Shown piece by piece: positions 16,670 through 24,866 of a stretch of 64,000 nucleotides of DNA (its first letter is position 1; the number at the start of each line of letters is the position of its first letter). Both the position numbers and the translations under genes were made by a program. This DNA comes from an uncultured Clostridia bacterium (lineage in GTDB: Bacteria; Bacillota; Clostridia; Christensenellales; Aristaeellaceae). The stretch lies in assembly GCA_934636105.1 (NCBI GenBank), contig CAKTZR010000008.1, positions 47,606 through 111,605 on the forward strand. Reading direction: 5' to 3'. Below the pieces are notes generated by a model. The model was given only the letters and a program-made list of their open reading frames with translations. It was not told the DNA's origin and did no database searches.

Positions 16670-17686
16670 TCACTTTCCGGCCTGCCGTGCTTCCATTTTG
16701 TCGATGGCTTCCATCAAGCCGCGCATGTAGCCCGTGTCGGCATAGCGCACGCGATGGCCCCACGTCGTATCCCCCTCGATGGCGGGCACATGGTCGCTGA
16801 CAATAAACCCGTCAAAGCCGGAATGTTTCAGCGCGTACATCACCTCAAACGGATCAAAATTGCCTTCGCCGAGGAAGCACTCGTGGAACTTGGGCACCGT
16901 GCCCTGTACGTCGCGCATATGCGCGTAGATGAGGCGCTTGCGCGGGCCGAAATAATCAATGGCTTCAAAAATATTCTTTGCGCCGCCCTCCATCTGGGAG
17001 AACGTTCCGATGCAGAAAAGCAGGCCCCAATTCGGGCTTTGAATCATCTGTTCGGCGCGCTTATAGCTGTCCACGCTGATAAACAGGCGCGCAATGCCGG
17101 AAAGGCTCGGCAGCGGCGGATCGTCGGGATGCAGCGCCATCGTCACGCCGTATTCCTCGGCGACGGGAATCACGCGGCGCATGAAATATTCAAAATTCTC
17201 CCACAGCACTTCGACGTCCGGTATCTTCACATCGCGCCGCTGGCCGAAATCGGCCATATCGTCAATACCCTGCTGCTGAAGCGCCAGATCAAACGCCTGC
17301 ACCTTCGCGCCGTAGCGCCCCAGCGGCGCGGCGTTATCCGTGCGCCAGACAAAGGAGGGCGAGAAGTGATAGCCCAGCACGGGAATGCCGACGCGCCCCA
17401 GATTGCGGATGGATTCGCAGACGTTGTCAATCTGCTCATCCCGTCCCGGCAGGCCGAGCATCGCTTTATCATAGAAGGAAATCGGCAGATTTTCCATCGC
17501 TTCGACAATCACGCCGTATTGGTCACAGCGCCCTTTGAAATTGGCCAAATCCTCGTATTTCCAATATTTATCAGCAGGAAGATCATACGGCAGATTAAAC
17601 TGCACGCGGTCAATGCCCATCTGACGGGCGTTCATCATGGTTTCACGATCAACCGTTTTAATCTGACCGTAAGCAAGGCGCATCAT
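16670..17686 (-). CDS. uxuA: Mannonate dehydratase family protein (UxuA-like)
   Basis: 338 residues from ATG 17686 (AGGAGGAA ribosome site). The UxuA signature ALHPDDPPLPSLSGIARL is present, followed by GLLFCIGTFSQMEGG, HMRDVQG and FHECFLGEGNFDP, corresponding to the metal-binding histidines and aspartates of the family. UxuA converts D-mannonate to 2-keto-3-deoxy-D-gluconate in hexuronate breakdown. It is shorter than E. coli UxuA (394 residues), and an isofunctional enolase-superfamily gene lies just upstream, so substrate specificity may differ. Confidence 0.85.
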   Translation of the reverse strand: MMRLAYGQIKTVDRETMMNARQMGIDRVQFNLPYDLPADKYWKYEDLANFKGRCDQYGVIVEAMENLPISFYDKAMLGLPGRDEQIDNVCESIRNLGRVGIPVLGYHFSPSFVWRTDNAAPLGRYGAKVQAFDLALQQQGIDDMADFGQRRDVKIPDVEVLWENFEYFMRRVIPVAEEYGVTMALHPDDPPLPSLSGIARLFISVDSYKRAEQMIQSPNWGLLFCIGTFSQMEGGAKNIFEAIDYFGPRKRLIYAHMRDVQGTVPKFHECFLGEGNFDPFEVMYALKHSGFDGFIVSDHVPAIEGDTTWGHRVRYADTGYMRGLMEAIDKMEARQAGK

Positions 17687-17700
17687 CGTGTTGTTCCTCC

Positions 17701-19086
17701 TCAGCTCCACAGCCTGTCCAGTGACGTTTCGTCATTCCATTCATCCGTCGAGATGAACACGTTCTTCCCTTTAGCCGGGCCATGTTCGCGAATCACATCT
17801 TCGTTGAGCGCCTCAATGCCTAAACCAGGCGCATCCGTTACTCTAGCAAAACCATTTTCAACCATCGGCTTTACCGGCCCGATAATGAGGTCTTCCCACC
17901 ACGGCGAATCAAACGAATCATGTTCCAATGCGAAGAAGTTTTCGCTCGCTGTGGCCATGTGTGCGGCCGCAAGGCTGGCAATCGGGCTTTCGCACATGTG
18001 CACCGCCATACTCGCCCCATACTTGGCCGCGAGGTCGCCCAGCTTCTTCGTTTCCAAAATGCCGCCCGAGGTCAGGATGTCCGGGTGGACCATATCCAGC
18101 GCACCGACCGCGAGCAGCGGCTCAAACGTCTCGGCCAGATACATATCTTCGCCCGTCGCCAGCGGCGCGGTGGTGGATTGCTTGAGCAGCTTGTATTGAT
18201 CCGTCAGCTGCCAGGGCAGCATATCCTCCAGCCACGCGAGGTTGAAGCGTTCCAGCCTGCGGGCGATTTTTATCATATCCGGCAGCGGGAAATGGCCGAA
18301 GTGGTCGATCGCCAGCGGCACCTTGTAGCCGATGACGTCGCGGATGCGGCCGATATATTCCTCCAGCGCGTCAAGCCCTTTCTCGGTCACGTGCATGTTG
18401 GTGAACGGATGAGCGATTCGGTTGAAATCATACAATTCGGCATTGGCTGCGGAAACCTGCGCCGTCGTGCCGGTTTTGGCCACGCGGCGCACTTTTTCCT
18501 CCGCCGCGCGCAGCTCGTTGACCCAATCCAGCGGGCCGCAGTAGTTGCCCTCCTGCGCCATCAGCAGTTCCACGCTCAGGATTTTGAGGACGGTATAGCC
18601 GTCATCCATAAAGCCCTTGAGCACCTCGCCGACCGCTTCCGGCTCCATCAGGCAGCCGGTTGCGCGCCCATCTTCAATATGCGTATCGGCATAGAGACGA
18701 ACCTTATCTCGGAAACGGCCTCCGAGCATCTGGTACACCGGCACGCCGTAAGCCTTGCCCGCCAAATCCCACAAGGCCAGCTCTACTGCGCAGACGCCGC
18801 CCGCCTGACGACTCTGCCCGCCGAACTGCTTGATCTTGCGGAAGAGCCTGTCCACTTCACAGGGGTTTTCCCCTACCAGACGGCTCTTGAGCATTTTGAC
18901 ATACGTCGGGCTGCATCCGTCGCGCATCTCGCCGTAGCCGCATATGCCCTGATTCGTTTCCAGTTTAATAAGATAGCAACCCCACGGCGGCAGATCGACC
19001 TTGCAGAGTTTCAAATCCGTAATACGCAGTGCCGACGGATTGGAAGCCGTGCGCACATGATCCAGCACAGAACCATAATCAACCAT
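17701..19086 (-). CDS. Mandelate racemase/muconate lactonizing-type dehydratase (enolase superfamily)
   Basis: 461 residues from ATG 19086, 9 bases after GAAAGG; an in-frame ATG at 19095 overlaps that site. Enolase-superfamily layout: an N-terminal capping domain (GGVCAVELALWDLAGKAYG) and a barrel with candidate catalytic and metal residues in YTVLKIL, LAIDHFGH, LAWLEDMLPW, LATGEDMY and MAVHMCESP. Related enzymes dehydrate acid sugars such as mannonate or galactonate. It is about 60 residues longer than most, with an insertion around residues 180-230. It lies 15 bases from uxuA and directly follows the permease genes. Confidence 0.87.
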   Translation of the reverse strand: MVDYGSVLDHVRTASNPSALRITDLKLCKVDLPPWGCYLIKLETNQGICGYGEMRDGCSPTYVKMLKSRLVGENPCEVDRLFRKIKQFGGQSRQAGGVCAVELALWDLAGKAYGVPVYQMLGGRFRDKVRLYADTHIEDGRATGCLMEPEAVGEVLKGFMDDGYTVLKILSVELLMAQEGNYCGPLDWVNELRAAEEKVRRVAKTGTTAQVSAANAELYDFNRIAHPFTNMHVTEKGLDALEEYIGRIRDVIGYKVPLAIDHFGHFPLPDMIKIARRLERFNLAWLEDMLPWQLTDQYKLLKQSTTAPLATGEDMYLAETFEPLLAVGALDMVHPDILTSGGILETKKLGDLAAKYGASMAVHMCESPIASLAAAHMATASENFFALEHDSFDSPWWEDLIIGPVKPMVENGFARVTDAPGLGIEALNEDVIREHGPAKGKNVFISTDEWNDETSLDRLWS

Positions 19087-19101
19087 ACAATCCATCCTTT
19101 C

Positions 19102-19953
19102 TTAACCTTTGACAGCGCCATCGGAGAGGCCTTGCACAAAATAACGATTGCACAGCAGGAAAATCAACAGCACCGGCAGCGCTACAACCGCCGCCGCAGC
19201 CATCGTTGCACCCCAATCCACCGCAAACTCGCCGGAGAACATGCTGATGGCAATCGGCAGCGTCCTCGTTTTGCTCGAAGTGGTCAGGTTCAACGCAAAG
19301 AGGAACTCCTCCCACGCGTTGATGAACGTGTAAATGGCAACGGAAATCATGCCCGGCTTGGCCACCGGCAGAACAACCCGGAACAGCGCCTGAATGCCGG
19401 TGCAGCCGTCGATTTTGGCCGCTTCTTCCAGCTGACGCGGCACGCTTTCAAAGAACGAGCTGAGCATGATGACGCCCATCGGGATGGTCAGCGCCATATC
19501 GGCGATGACCAGCGACACGCGGGAATTGAGCATCTTCATCTTGGAAAAGAGGAAATACAGCGGAATGATGATGACCACGCTGGGGATCATCTGGCCGAAA
19601 AGCAGACCGACCTTGAGTACGCCGCTGCCCTTAAACTTGAAGCGCGCAAAACCGTAACCGGCCAGCACGGAGAAAAACAGGGTGAGCGCCACAACGCTGA
19701 CGGTGATGACCACGCTGTTGAAGAAGGCCTGATACATCTTCGAGTTTTGCAGCACGGAGACGAAGTTGCCCAGCGTCGGCTCGTCCGGAATGATCTCCGG
19801 CGGCATATCGTAAAGCTCCACCGGGGATTTAATCGCCGTAGACAGCATCCAGATTGCCGGGAACACCGCAATCACGATCATAAACAGCAGCAGCACATAG
19901 GTCGCGATGCGCCACGCTTTTCCTTTTTCGGCCAAGCCTGTCTTTTTCTTCAT
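19102..19953 (-). CDS. Carbohydrate ABC transporter permease (MalG type)
   Basis: 283 residues with about six membrane segments. The N-terminal RIATYVLLLFMIVIAVFPAIWM segment is followed by a periplasmic-type loop with ELYDMPPEIIPDEPTLGN, and the EAA loop contains EEAAKIDGCTGIQALFRVVLPVAKPG, which contacts the ATPase. It ends with the RYFVQGLSDGAVKG tail typical of MalG-type subunits. No ATPase is encoded in the operon, as is common for sugar ABC systems of Firmicutes that share an MsmK-type ATPase. It overlaps the upstream permease by 4 bases. Confidence 0.93.
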   Translation of the reverse strand: MKKKTGLAEKGKAWRIATYVLLLFMIVIAVFPAIWMLSTAIKSPVELYDMPPEIIPDEPTLGNFVSVLQNSKMYQAFFNSVVITVSVVALTLFFSVLAGYGFARFKFKGSGVLKVGLLFGQMIPSVVIIIPLYFLFSKMKMLNSRVSLVIADMALTIPMGVIMLSSFFESVPRQLEEAAKIDGCTGIQALFRVVLPVAKPGMISVAIYTFINAWEEFLFALNLTTSSKTRTLPIAISMFSGEFAVDWGATMAAAAVVALPVLLIFLLCNRYFVQGLSDGAVKG

Positions 19954-20828
19954 TGCGCATCCCCCTCTTTCGTCAGACGAATGTATACAAAGCTGATCAG
20001 CATGCAGATCACGAACAGAATCGTGCTCGCCGCGGACGCCATGCCGAAGTCGAAGTCCGTAAAGGCTTTCTTATAGATGTACATCGCCATCACTTCGGTG
20101 GAATGCGCCGGGCCGCCGCCGGTCAGGTTATAGACAAAGGTAAAGGCGTTGAGCGTCCAGACCAGCATGAGCAGCAGCACCGAGTAGCACTGCGGCGCAA
20201 TCGCCGGCCATGTCACATTGCGGAAGATTTCGAATTTGCCCGCTCCGTCGATGACGGCCGCTTCCTTCAGTTCCTTGGAAACGCCCTGAAGCGCAGCCTC
20301 GATCATGAGCATGACATACGGAAACATTTTCCAGACGTTGACCACAATGACCGAAAGCATCGCGGTATTCGGCGAGGAGAGCCATGTCTGGTTCTGGCTG
20401 ATAATGCCGATGGTCTTTAAGATGTAGTTGATGATGCCGTAATCCGCGTTGTACATCCATTTCCACACCGCGGAACCGATGACGCTGGGCAGCACCCAGG
20501 GCACCATCAGGAAGATACGCAGCACCGTCTTGCCCTTGACGAACTGCTGATGCAGCAGCATCGCCATGGCAAAGCCGAGCGTAAACTGAAAAAACACACT
20601 GCCAAACGTCCATACGAGCGTTTGGGAAATCGAGCCGATGAAATACCGGTCTTCAAACAGCGCCTTATACTGGCCGAGACCGAAAAATTCCGGCGTTTTC
20701 ATAAAGAGCGTGCTCTTGAAAAAGCTGATGATAAGCGTATACACCAGCGGATAGAGCATCACCAGCGCAACCATCGCCAGCGCAGGAACGACGTACAGGA
20801 TGCCCGATTGTTTGATCTTCTTTCCCAT
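19950..20828 (-). CDS. Carbohydrate ABC transporter permease (MalF/UgpA type)
   Basis: 292 residues, six predicted membrane segments, starting at LYVVPALAMVALVMLYPLVYTL. The EAA loop reads ELKEAAVIDGAGKFEIFRNVTWPAIAPQ. Together with the next gene it forms the channel of the importer whose binding protein lies just upstream (20937-22157). A stem-loop between the binding protein and this gene probably lowers permease expression relative to the binding protein, the usual ratio for such systems. Confidence 0.93.
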   Translation of the reverse strand: MGKKIKQSGILYVVPALAMVALVMLYPLVYTLIISFFKSTLFMKTPEFFGLGQYKALFEDRYFIGSISQTLVWTFGSVFFQFTLGFAMAMLLHQQFVKGKTVLRIFLMVPWVLPSVIGSAVWKWMYNADYGIINYILKTIGIISQNQTWLSSPNTAMLSVIVVNVWKMFPYVMLMIEAALQGVSKELKEAAVIDGAGKFEIFRNVTWPAIAPQCYSVLLLMLVWTLNAFTFVYNLTGGGPAHSTEVMAMYIYKKAFTDFDFGMASAASTILFVICMLISFVYIRLTKEGDAQ

Positions 20829-20850
20829 ATTTTCACAACCTTTTCAAAAA

Positions 20851-20886
20851 GAATCGGGCTGACCGCTCTTCTATGCGGCCAGCCCG
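20851..20886 (-). terminator. Attenuating stem-loop between binding-protein and permease genes
   Basis: On the minus strand TCGGGCTG and CAGCCCGA, extended by CCGC/GCGG, form a hairpin followed by TTCTTTTT. Because the permease genes continue the operon, partial termination or mRNA 3'-end protection is likely. Confidence 0.7.
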
Positions 20887-20936
20887 AACCGTGGCTTTTT
20901 TCGCTACAAGTATTTTTGAGGAGAACCTGTTTTTGC

Positions 20937-22157
20937 TTACTTAGCCAGCAGCTTGTTGACGTCGTCATCCAGCAGCTTCACGGCGTCCTCGCAGGTGAGG
21001 CTGTCGGTCAGCGTCTGAGAGAGATCGTCATAAATCGCCTGACGGATGCTCACGATGGAAGCAACGCTCGGCAGCGCCTTGGCGTAAGCCAGCGCATCCG
21101 CGTGCGGCTGAACGATTTCATCCGCATAATCGCTGAAAGCGGCGGCCGGAGCGCCCGTGCCGGTGAAGGTGTTGGTGTAGAGCGCCGCAATATCCGGGCG
21201 GGTCAGGAATTCGACGAACTTCCACGCCGCTTCCTTGTTCTCCGAGCACTCGGACACGCCGACGGACCAGCCGCCCAGAATCGTGGAACGCTCAGCGCCG
21301 AAGCGGGTCGGCACCATCGCACAGGCGAAGTTCAGGTCGGGGTTGATCTTCACGATTTCCGGCAGATCATAGATACCGGACAGATACATCGCGATCTTGC
21401 CGCTGGCGAACAGCGTGCGGTTGGCGACGTTGTCGTTTTCCATCATGCTGGCCGGCGCGTAGTTGGCCAGCTCGCGATAGAGCTGCGCGGTCGCAAGGCC
21501 GACGTCGTTGCCCAGGGTGGACTGCGTGTTATCCGCGTTCAGGATGGTTCCGCCGGAGCTGCGCAGCATGGTGATAAACTGGAAGGAGTAGTTGCCGTAG
21601 TTCGTGCCGCAGACGCCATAGCCGGCCACATCGTCCGAATTGCAGGCCTTCGCGATTTCAAGCACTTCCTCCCACGTCTCAGGCGCCTTATCGTAGCCCG
21701 CCGCGGCGAGGATATCCTTATTGTAATAGAGCGCGTAAGTCTCACTGCGGAACGGCAGCGCGTAGAGCTTGCCGTTGACGGTCGAGGCATTGATCGCGCC
21801 CTGCACGTACTGGCTCAAATCCACGCCGTCCGCCGCGACGTAATCATCCAGCGGCGCGAGCAGGCCCGCGTTGCCGAAGGTCGTCGTCCAGTCCAGCGCG
21901 CAGGCCACGACGTCCGCCGCGGTGCCGTTCTGGAGGGCCAGCATGTACTTATCGCTCATGCCGTTGTCAACGAGGAACTCCGCTTCAATCTTGATATCCG
22001 GGTTTTCCTCATTCCAGAGTTCCTGAACCTTTTCAAAAGCGGCTTCATTCCAGTTGCCATCCCAGAATGTGATGGTGGTATCCGCCAGTGCGGTCGAGCC
22101 AGCCATCGTCGCGCACAGAGCGGCGGCCGCCAGCGCAAAACGCGTGGTCTTTTTCAT
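20937..22157 (-). CDS. Sugar-binding protein of ABC importer (family 1)
   Basis: 406 residues. Signal peptide at 1-26 with a signal-peptidase-I site (STALAD) rather than a lipobox, so no lipid anchor is apparent. The mature protein starts with TTITFWDGNWNEAAF and shows the family-1 solute-binding layout (EKVQELWNEENPDIKIE; later GGWSVGVSECSENKEAAWKFVEFL). It captures an oligosaccharide or glycoside outside the membrane for the two permeases downstream. First gene of the minus-strand carbohydrate operon, preceded by a good promoter and a LacI-type operator. Confidence 0.92.
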   Translation of the reverse strand: MKKTTRFALAAAALCATMAGSTALADTTITFWDGNWNEAAFEKVQELWNEENPDIKIEAEFLVDNGMSDKYMLALQNGTAADVVACALDWTTTFGNAGLLAPLDDYVAADGVDLSQYVQGAINASTVNGKLYALPFRSETYALYYNKDILAAAGYDKAPETWEEVLEIAKACNSDDVAGYGVCGTNYGNYSFQFITMLRSSGGTILNADNTQSTLGNDVGLATAQLYRELANYAPASMMENDNVANRTLFASGKIAMYLSGIYDLPEIVKINPDLNFACAMVPTRFGAERSTILGGWSVGVSECSENKEAAWKFVEFLTRPDIAALYTNTFTGTGAPAAAFSDYADEIVQPHADALAYAKALPSVASIVSIRQAIYDDLSQTLTDSLTCEDAVKLLDDDVNKLLAK

Positions 22158-22290
22158 GTTGTTCCTTCCTTTCGTTTCTCTGAGTCGTTTTAGAGGTGCG
22201 CCCGCTTTTGCTTGACGTTGCTTTGCAAAAACGGCGAGACGTTTTGAACAGATTCGGAAAATTCTTTTAGAACCGGCCGGATTCTTGTCT

Positions 22291-22307
22291 GATAAAACGT
22301 TTCCATC
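22291..22307. promoter_or_regulatory. LacI-type operator at the binding-protein promoter
   Basis: GATAAAACGTTTCCATC, with a perfect AAACGTTT core at 22295-22302. It lies about 6-22 bases past the expected transcription start of the binding-protein operon and matches the site at 22698-22714 at most positions. Confidence 0.65.
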
Positions 22308-22319
22308 TGTCGTGGCTTT

Positions 22320-22348
22320 ATATTAGCATATTCGACCTGTTTTTGCAA
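22320..22348 (-). promoter_or_regulatory. Promoter of the carbohydrate operon
   Basis: TTGCAA (complement of 22343-22348), 17-base spacer, TAATAT (complement of 22320-22325). It reads into the sugar-binding protein. Confidence 0.75.
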
Positions 22349-22396
22349 CACTTTTTTGAAATTTTCTTCATTTCATCTCTTTTCACTCCGTTTTTA

Positions 22397-22412
22397 TGTA
22401 AACGTTTTTTCA
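22397..22412. promoter_or_regulatory. Candidate catabolite-responsive (cre-like) site
   Basis: TGTAAACGTTTTTTCA resembles the CcpA/LacI-family consensus with a central CG. It lies about 50 bases upstream of the -35 of the binding-protein promoter. CcpA itself is not in the window. Confidence 0.4.
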
Positions 22413-22660
22413 TTTTTCTTTTCTCAAAAATCTGTTTCTTCATTTATATCCAGCCTTTTTTGTTTCATGTGTCATGATGATTTGTTTTCCTTTTCTCTGC
22501 GTTGTTTTCACGGTCTAACGCTTCTTCGTTGTCTGTTTTTCGGTTTTTCCTATTCTTTTCTTTCTTTTTTGCCCTCTTTCCTTTTCCTGTTTCACCGGAT
22601 TTTCCCAAACGTAACCGTGCCTGTCTTTTTCCCTTTATTCGGAATGATTTTCCTGTTTTA
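22413..22660. other. Pyrimidine-rich intergenic tract
   Basis: About 250 bases of the plus strand are mostly T and C (runs such as TTTCTTTTTTGCCC and CCTTTTCC), unlike any other non-coding stretch in the window. No gene with a ribosome site is visible on either strand. It lies between the divergent promoters. Confidence 0.6.
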
Positions 22661-22662
22661 GC

Positions 22663-22691
22663 TTGCAAATTCAATGTTGATATGCTAAAAT
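22663..22691 (+). promoter_or_regulatory. Promoter of the lacI-type gene
   Basis: TTGCAA (22663-22668), 17-base spacer, TAAAAT (22686-22691); start expected near 22698, at the first base of the operator. Confidence 0.7.
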
Positions 22692-22697
22692 GTCCTT

Positions 22698-22714
22698 GAT
22701 AAAGCGTTTTCACA
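22698..22714. promoter_or_regulatory. LacI-type operator at the regulator's own promoter
   Basis: GATAAAGCGTTTTCACA, the partner of the 22291-22307 site. Its position at the transcription start predicts autorepression. Confidence 0.6.
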
Positions 22715-22779
22715 ATGTCCGTTCTCATCTTACACCAGAGTTTAGAATGAAGAATCAGTAAAGGTATGAAAAGAAATTC

Positions 22780-23805
22780 ATGGTTACAGTAAAGGAAGTT
22801 GCCAAGCACGCCGGCGTATCGCTGGCCACGGTTTCCCGCGTCATCAACGGCGCGGAAAACGTGTCCCCTGCGATTCGGGAAAAAGTTCAATGCTCCATCA
22901 AAGAGCTGGGCTATTTCCCCAACAACGCCGCGCGCGCGCTCGTTCGTCGAAAGGCCGGTTCGATTGCCGTGCTGCTGCGCAATCTGCATTCCCCGTTTTT
23001 CACAGAGCTGATTCGCGGCTTTGAGGACGGCATGCAGCTCACGCGCCGCAATGTGTTCTTTTGCAGTCTCGGCAGGGAACAGGCCACGCGGGATCAATAT
23101 ATCCAGTTTTTGACGGGCGGCGTCGCCGACGCCATCGTCCTTTACGGTTCGCTGTACAGCGATCAGCCCATCATCGAACATCTGACGGCCGTGCATTTTC
23201 CGTTTCTGCTGATTGAAAACAATTTCCAGACGCTGCCCGTCAACCAGTTCCTGGTCAACAATCAGGAAGGCGCGCAGACCGCCGTGGAATATTTGATTGA
23301 AAAGGGCCATACGCGAATCGGCCATTTCATGGGCGACCCGAATAAAAAGGTCAATCTCGATCGGTTCACGGGCTATACGCAGGCCATGCAGCGCCACGGG
23401 CTGACCATCCGCGACGATTATCTGTTCAATATCTTCAAGGATTATTCTCTCGCCTATCGCAGCGCGCAGGAGATGATGCGGCAGAGCCCCGAAACGCGGC
23501 CGACCGCCGTCTTCTGCTCCAGCGACAGGATTGCCGCCAACGTCATCATGGGCGTAACGGATATGGGGCTGCGGGTGCCAGAGGATCTCTCCGTCATCGG
23601 CTTTGACGATCAGCGCATCCCCGAAGACAACTACACTGGCCCGCGCATCACGGGCATTCGTCAGCCGCTCTACGAAATGGGGCTGGGCAGCATCCAGACC
23701 ATCACCGATATTCTGGAAGGCAAAGTGCCCCAGCCCGTCACGCGGGTCTTCGGCACGCAGCTGGTCGAATACGCTACCGTCTGTCCGCCGCGCGGCAAAA
23801 TCTAA
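22780..23805 (+). CDS. LacI-family transcriptional regulator
   Basis: 341 residues. The N-terminal helix-turn-helix is canonical (VTVKEVAKHAGVSLATVSRVINGAENVS), with the hinge helix NNAARALVRRKAG, followed by a periplasmic-binding-protein-like sensor domain (AVLLRNLHSPFFTELIRGFEDGM; later CSSDRIAANVIMG and VIGFDD). It should bind CG-centred palindromes such as those at 22291-22307 and 22698-22714 and release on binding a pathway sugar. It is divergent from the sugar ABC operon and leads the plus-strand arm. Confidence 0.93.
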   Translation: MVTVKEVAKHAGVSLATVSRVINGAENVSPAIREKVQCSIKELGYFPNNAARALVRRKAGSIAVLLRNLHSPFFTELIRGFEDGMQLTRRNVFFCSLGREQATRDQYIQFLTGGVADAIVLYGSLYSDQPIIEHLTAVHFPFLLIENNFQTLPVNQFLVNNQEGAQTAVEYLIEKGHTRIGHFMGDPNKKVNLDRFTGYTQAMQRHGLTIRDDYLFNIFKDYSLAYRSAQEMMRQSPETRPTAVFCSSDRIAANVIMGVTDMGLRVPEDLSVIGFDDQRIPEDNYTGPRITGIRQPLYEMGLGSIQTITDILEGKVPQPVTRVFGTQLVEYATVCPPRGKI

Positions 23806-23871
23806 TTCCAAATTCTGATTCTTCTTTCATGCTCTTCCCCTTATCTATAACCGTTTGAGAGGAGCTATTTT

Positions 23872-24336
23872 ATGGGTCACATTGAAAAACGCCTTGAATC
23901 GCTGGGCATCACCCTGCCCAGAAAGGATCGCCGCGGCAAGGGTGTCGTCGCCGCGCGCGAAATCGACGGTATGCTCTACCTGACCGCCCAGCTGCCCGTG
24001 GATGAAGCGGGCAAGCCGCTGTTCGTCGGCCGCGTCGGCACGGATTTAACGCTGGAGCAGGGCTATCAGGCCGCGCGCCAGTGCGGCCTCAACGCGCTCG
24101 CCGTCGTCGCCGATTACGTGGGCGACCTGGATCGCGTGGCCTGCGTGGTCAAGGTACTCGGTCTGGTCAACAGCGGCGCGGATTTCTCCAGCCAGCCCGC
24201 CGTCATCAACGGCTTCTCCGACCTCATGCTTGAGGTCTTCGGCGAGCGCGGCATGCACGCCCGTTCCGCGATGGGCGCGTATGCCCTGCCCCAGAACGTG
24301 CCCGTTTCCGTGGACTGCATTTTCAAGCTGCGCTGA
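23872..24336 (+). CDS. RidA family protein, first copy
   Basis: 154 residues, YjgF/YER057c/UK114 fold in the longer form (GKGVVAAREIDGMLYLTAQLPVDEAGKPLFVGRVGTD and later ARSAMGAYALPQNVPVSVDCIFKL). Archetypal RidA hydrolyses reactive enamines/imines made by PLP lyases and carries an arginine in a (T/S)R segment near the C-terminus; here ARSAMGAY occupies that place, so Arg appears to be retained. Its own GAGAGGAG ribosome site is present. Its position in a sugar locus with a SelA-like PLP enzyme suggests imine clean-up or a dedicated deaminase step. Confidence 0.88.
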   Translation: MGHIEKRLESLGITLPRKDRRGKGVVAAREIDGMLYLTAQLPVDEAGKPLFVGRVGTDLTLEQGYQAARQCGLNALAVVADYVGDLDRVACVVKVLGLVNSGADFSSQPAVINGFSDLMLEVFGERGMHARSAMGAYALPQNVPVSVDCIFKLR

Positions 24337-24351
24337 TTCGGGAGGGCATGG

Positions 24352-24807
24352 ATGATGTATAATCAAATTCCGGGCACGGAGGCCGCCGCCTTCAAGCCCC
24401 GCAAACCGATTGTCGTCCTTCGTCAGGTCGGCAATCTGGTCTATACTTCCGGCCACGGGCCTGAGGATCAAATCACCGGCAAGCCGTTTTATGCCGGGCG
24501 GATCGGCCGCGATTTGACGCCCGAGGAGGGCTATGCCGCCGCGCGCGAATGCGGCGTCATTCTGCTCGGCGCGCTGCGCGACCACTTCGGCAGTCTCGAC
24601 CGCGTAAAATCGCTGGTTAAGGCCACCGCGCTGATCAATGTAGACGGCGACTTCTGCGATTTGGATTACGTCATGAATGGCTTTTCCGACCTGATGGCCG
24701 ACGTGCTTGACGAACGCGGCAAACATGTCCGCACCATCATGGGCACGCACAACATGCCTAACGGCAACATCCCGGTCGAAATTGAACTGATTGCCGAAAT
24801 TGAATAA
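24352..24807 (+). CDS. RidA family protein, second copy
   Basis: 151 residues, clearly related to the preceding gene (VYTSGHGPEDQITGKPFYAGRIG; DLMADVLDERGKHVRTIMGTHNMPNGNIPVEIELIAEI) but diverged. The C-terminal segment reads VRTIMGTHNMP, again placing an arginine near the position used for carboxylate binding in RidA. RidA proteins are trimers, so two adjacent paralogues might form a mixed trimer or serve two intermediates. A strong terminator follows 7 bases after the stop. Confidence 0.88.
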   Translation: MMYNQIPGTEAAAFKPRKPIVVLRQVGNLVYTSGHGPEDQITGKPFYAGRIGRDLTPEEGYAAARECGVILLGALRDHFGSLDRVKSLVKATALINVDGDFCDLDYVMNGFSDLMADVLDERGKHVRTIMGTHNMPNGNIPVEIELIAEIE

Positions 24808-24813
24808 CGCTTT

Positions 24814-24841
24814 GCGCATGCTTTTTCGGCATGCGCTTTTT
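24814..24841 (+). terminator. Terminator after the RidA genes
   Basis: GCGCATGC and GCATGCGC arms, 7-base loop, then TTTTT. It lies between the RidA pair and the amidohydrolase, so read-through or another promoter must serve the downstream genes. Confidence 0.85.
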
Positions 24842-24866
24842 ATATTCCACGCTTAATGAGGTAAAT

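Noticed and set aside
22465..22733. Lys/Arg/Glu-rich open frame on the minus strand in the pyrimidine-rich interval
   Set aside because: Low-complexity product that follows from purine bias, no ribosome site, and it overlaps the lacI promoter.
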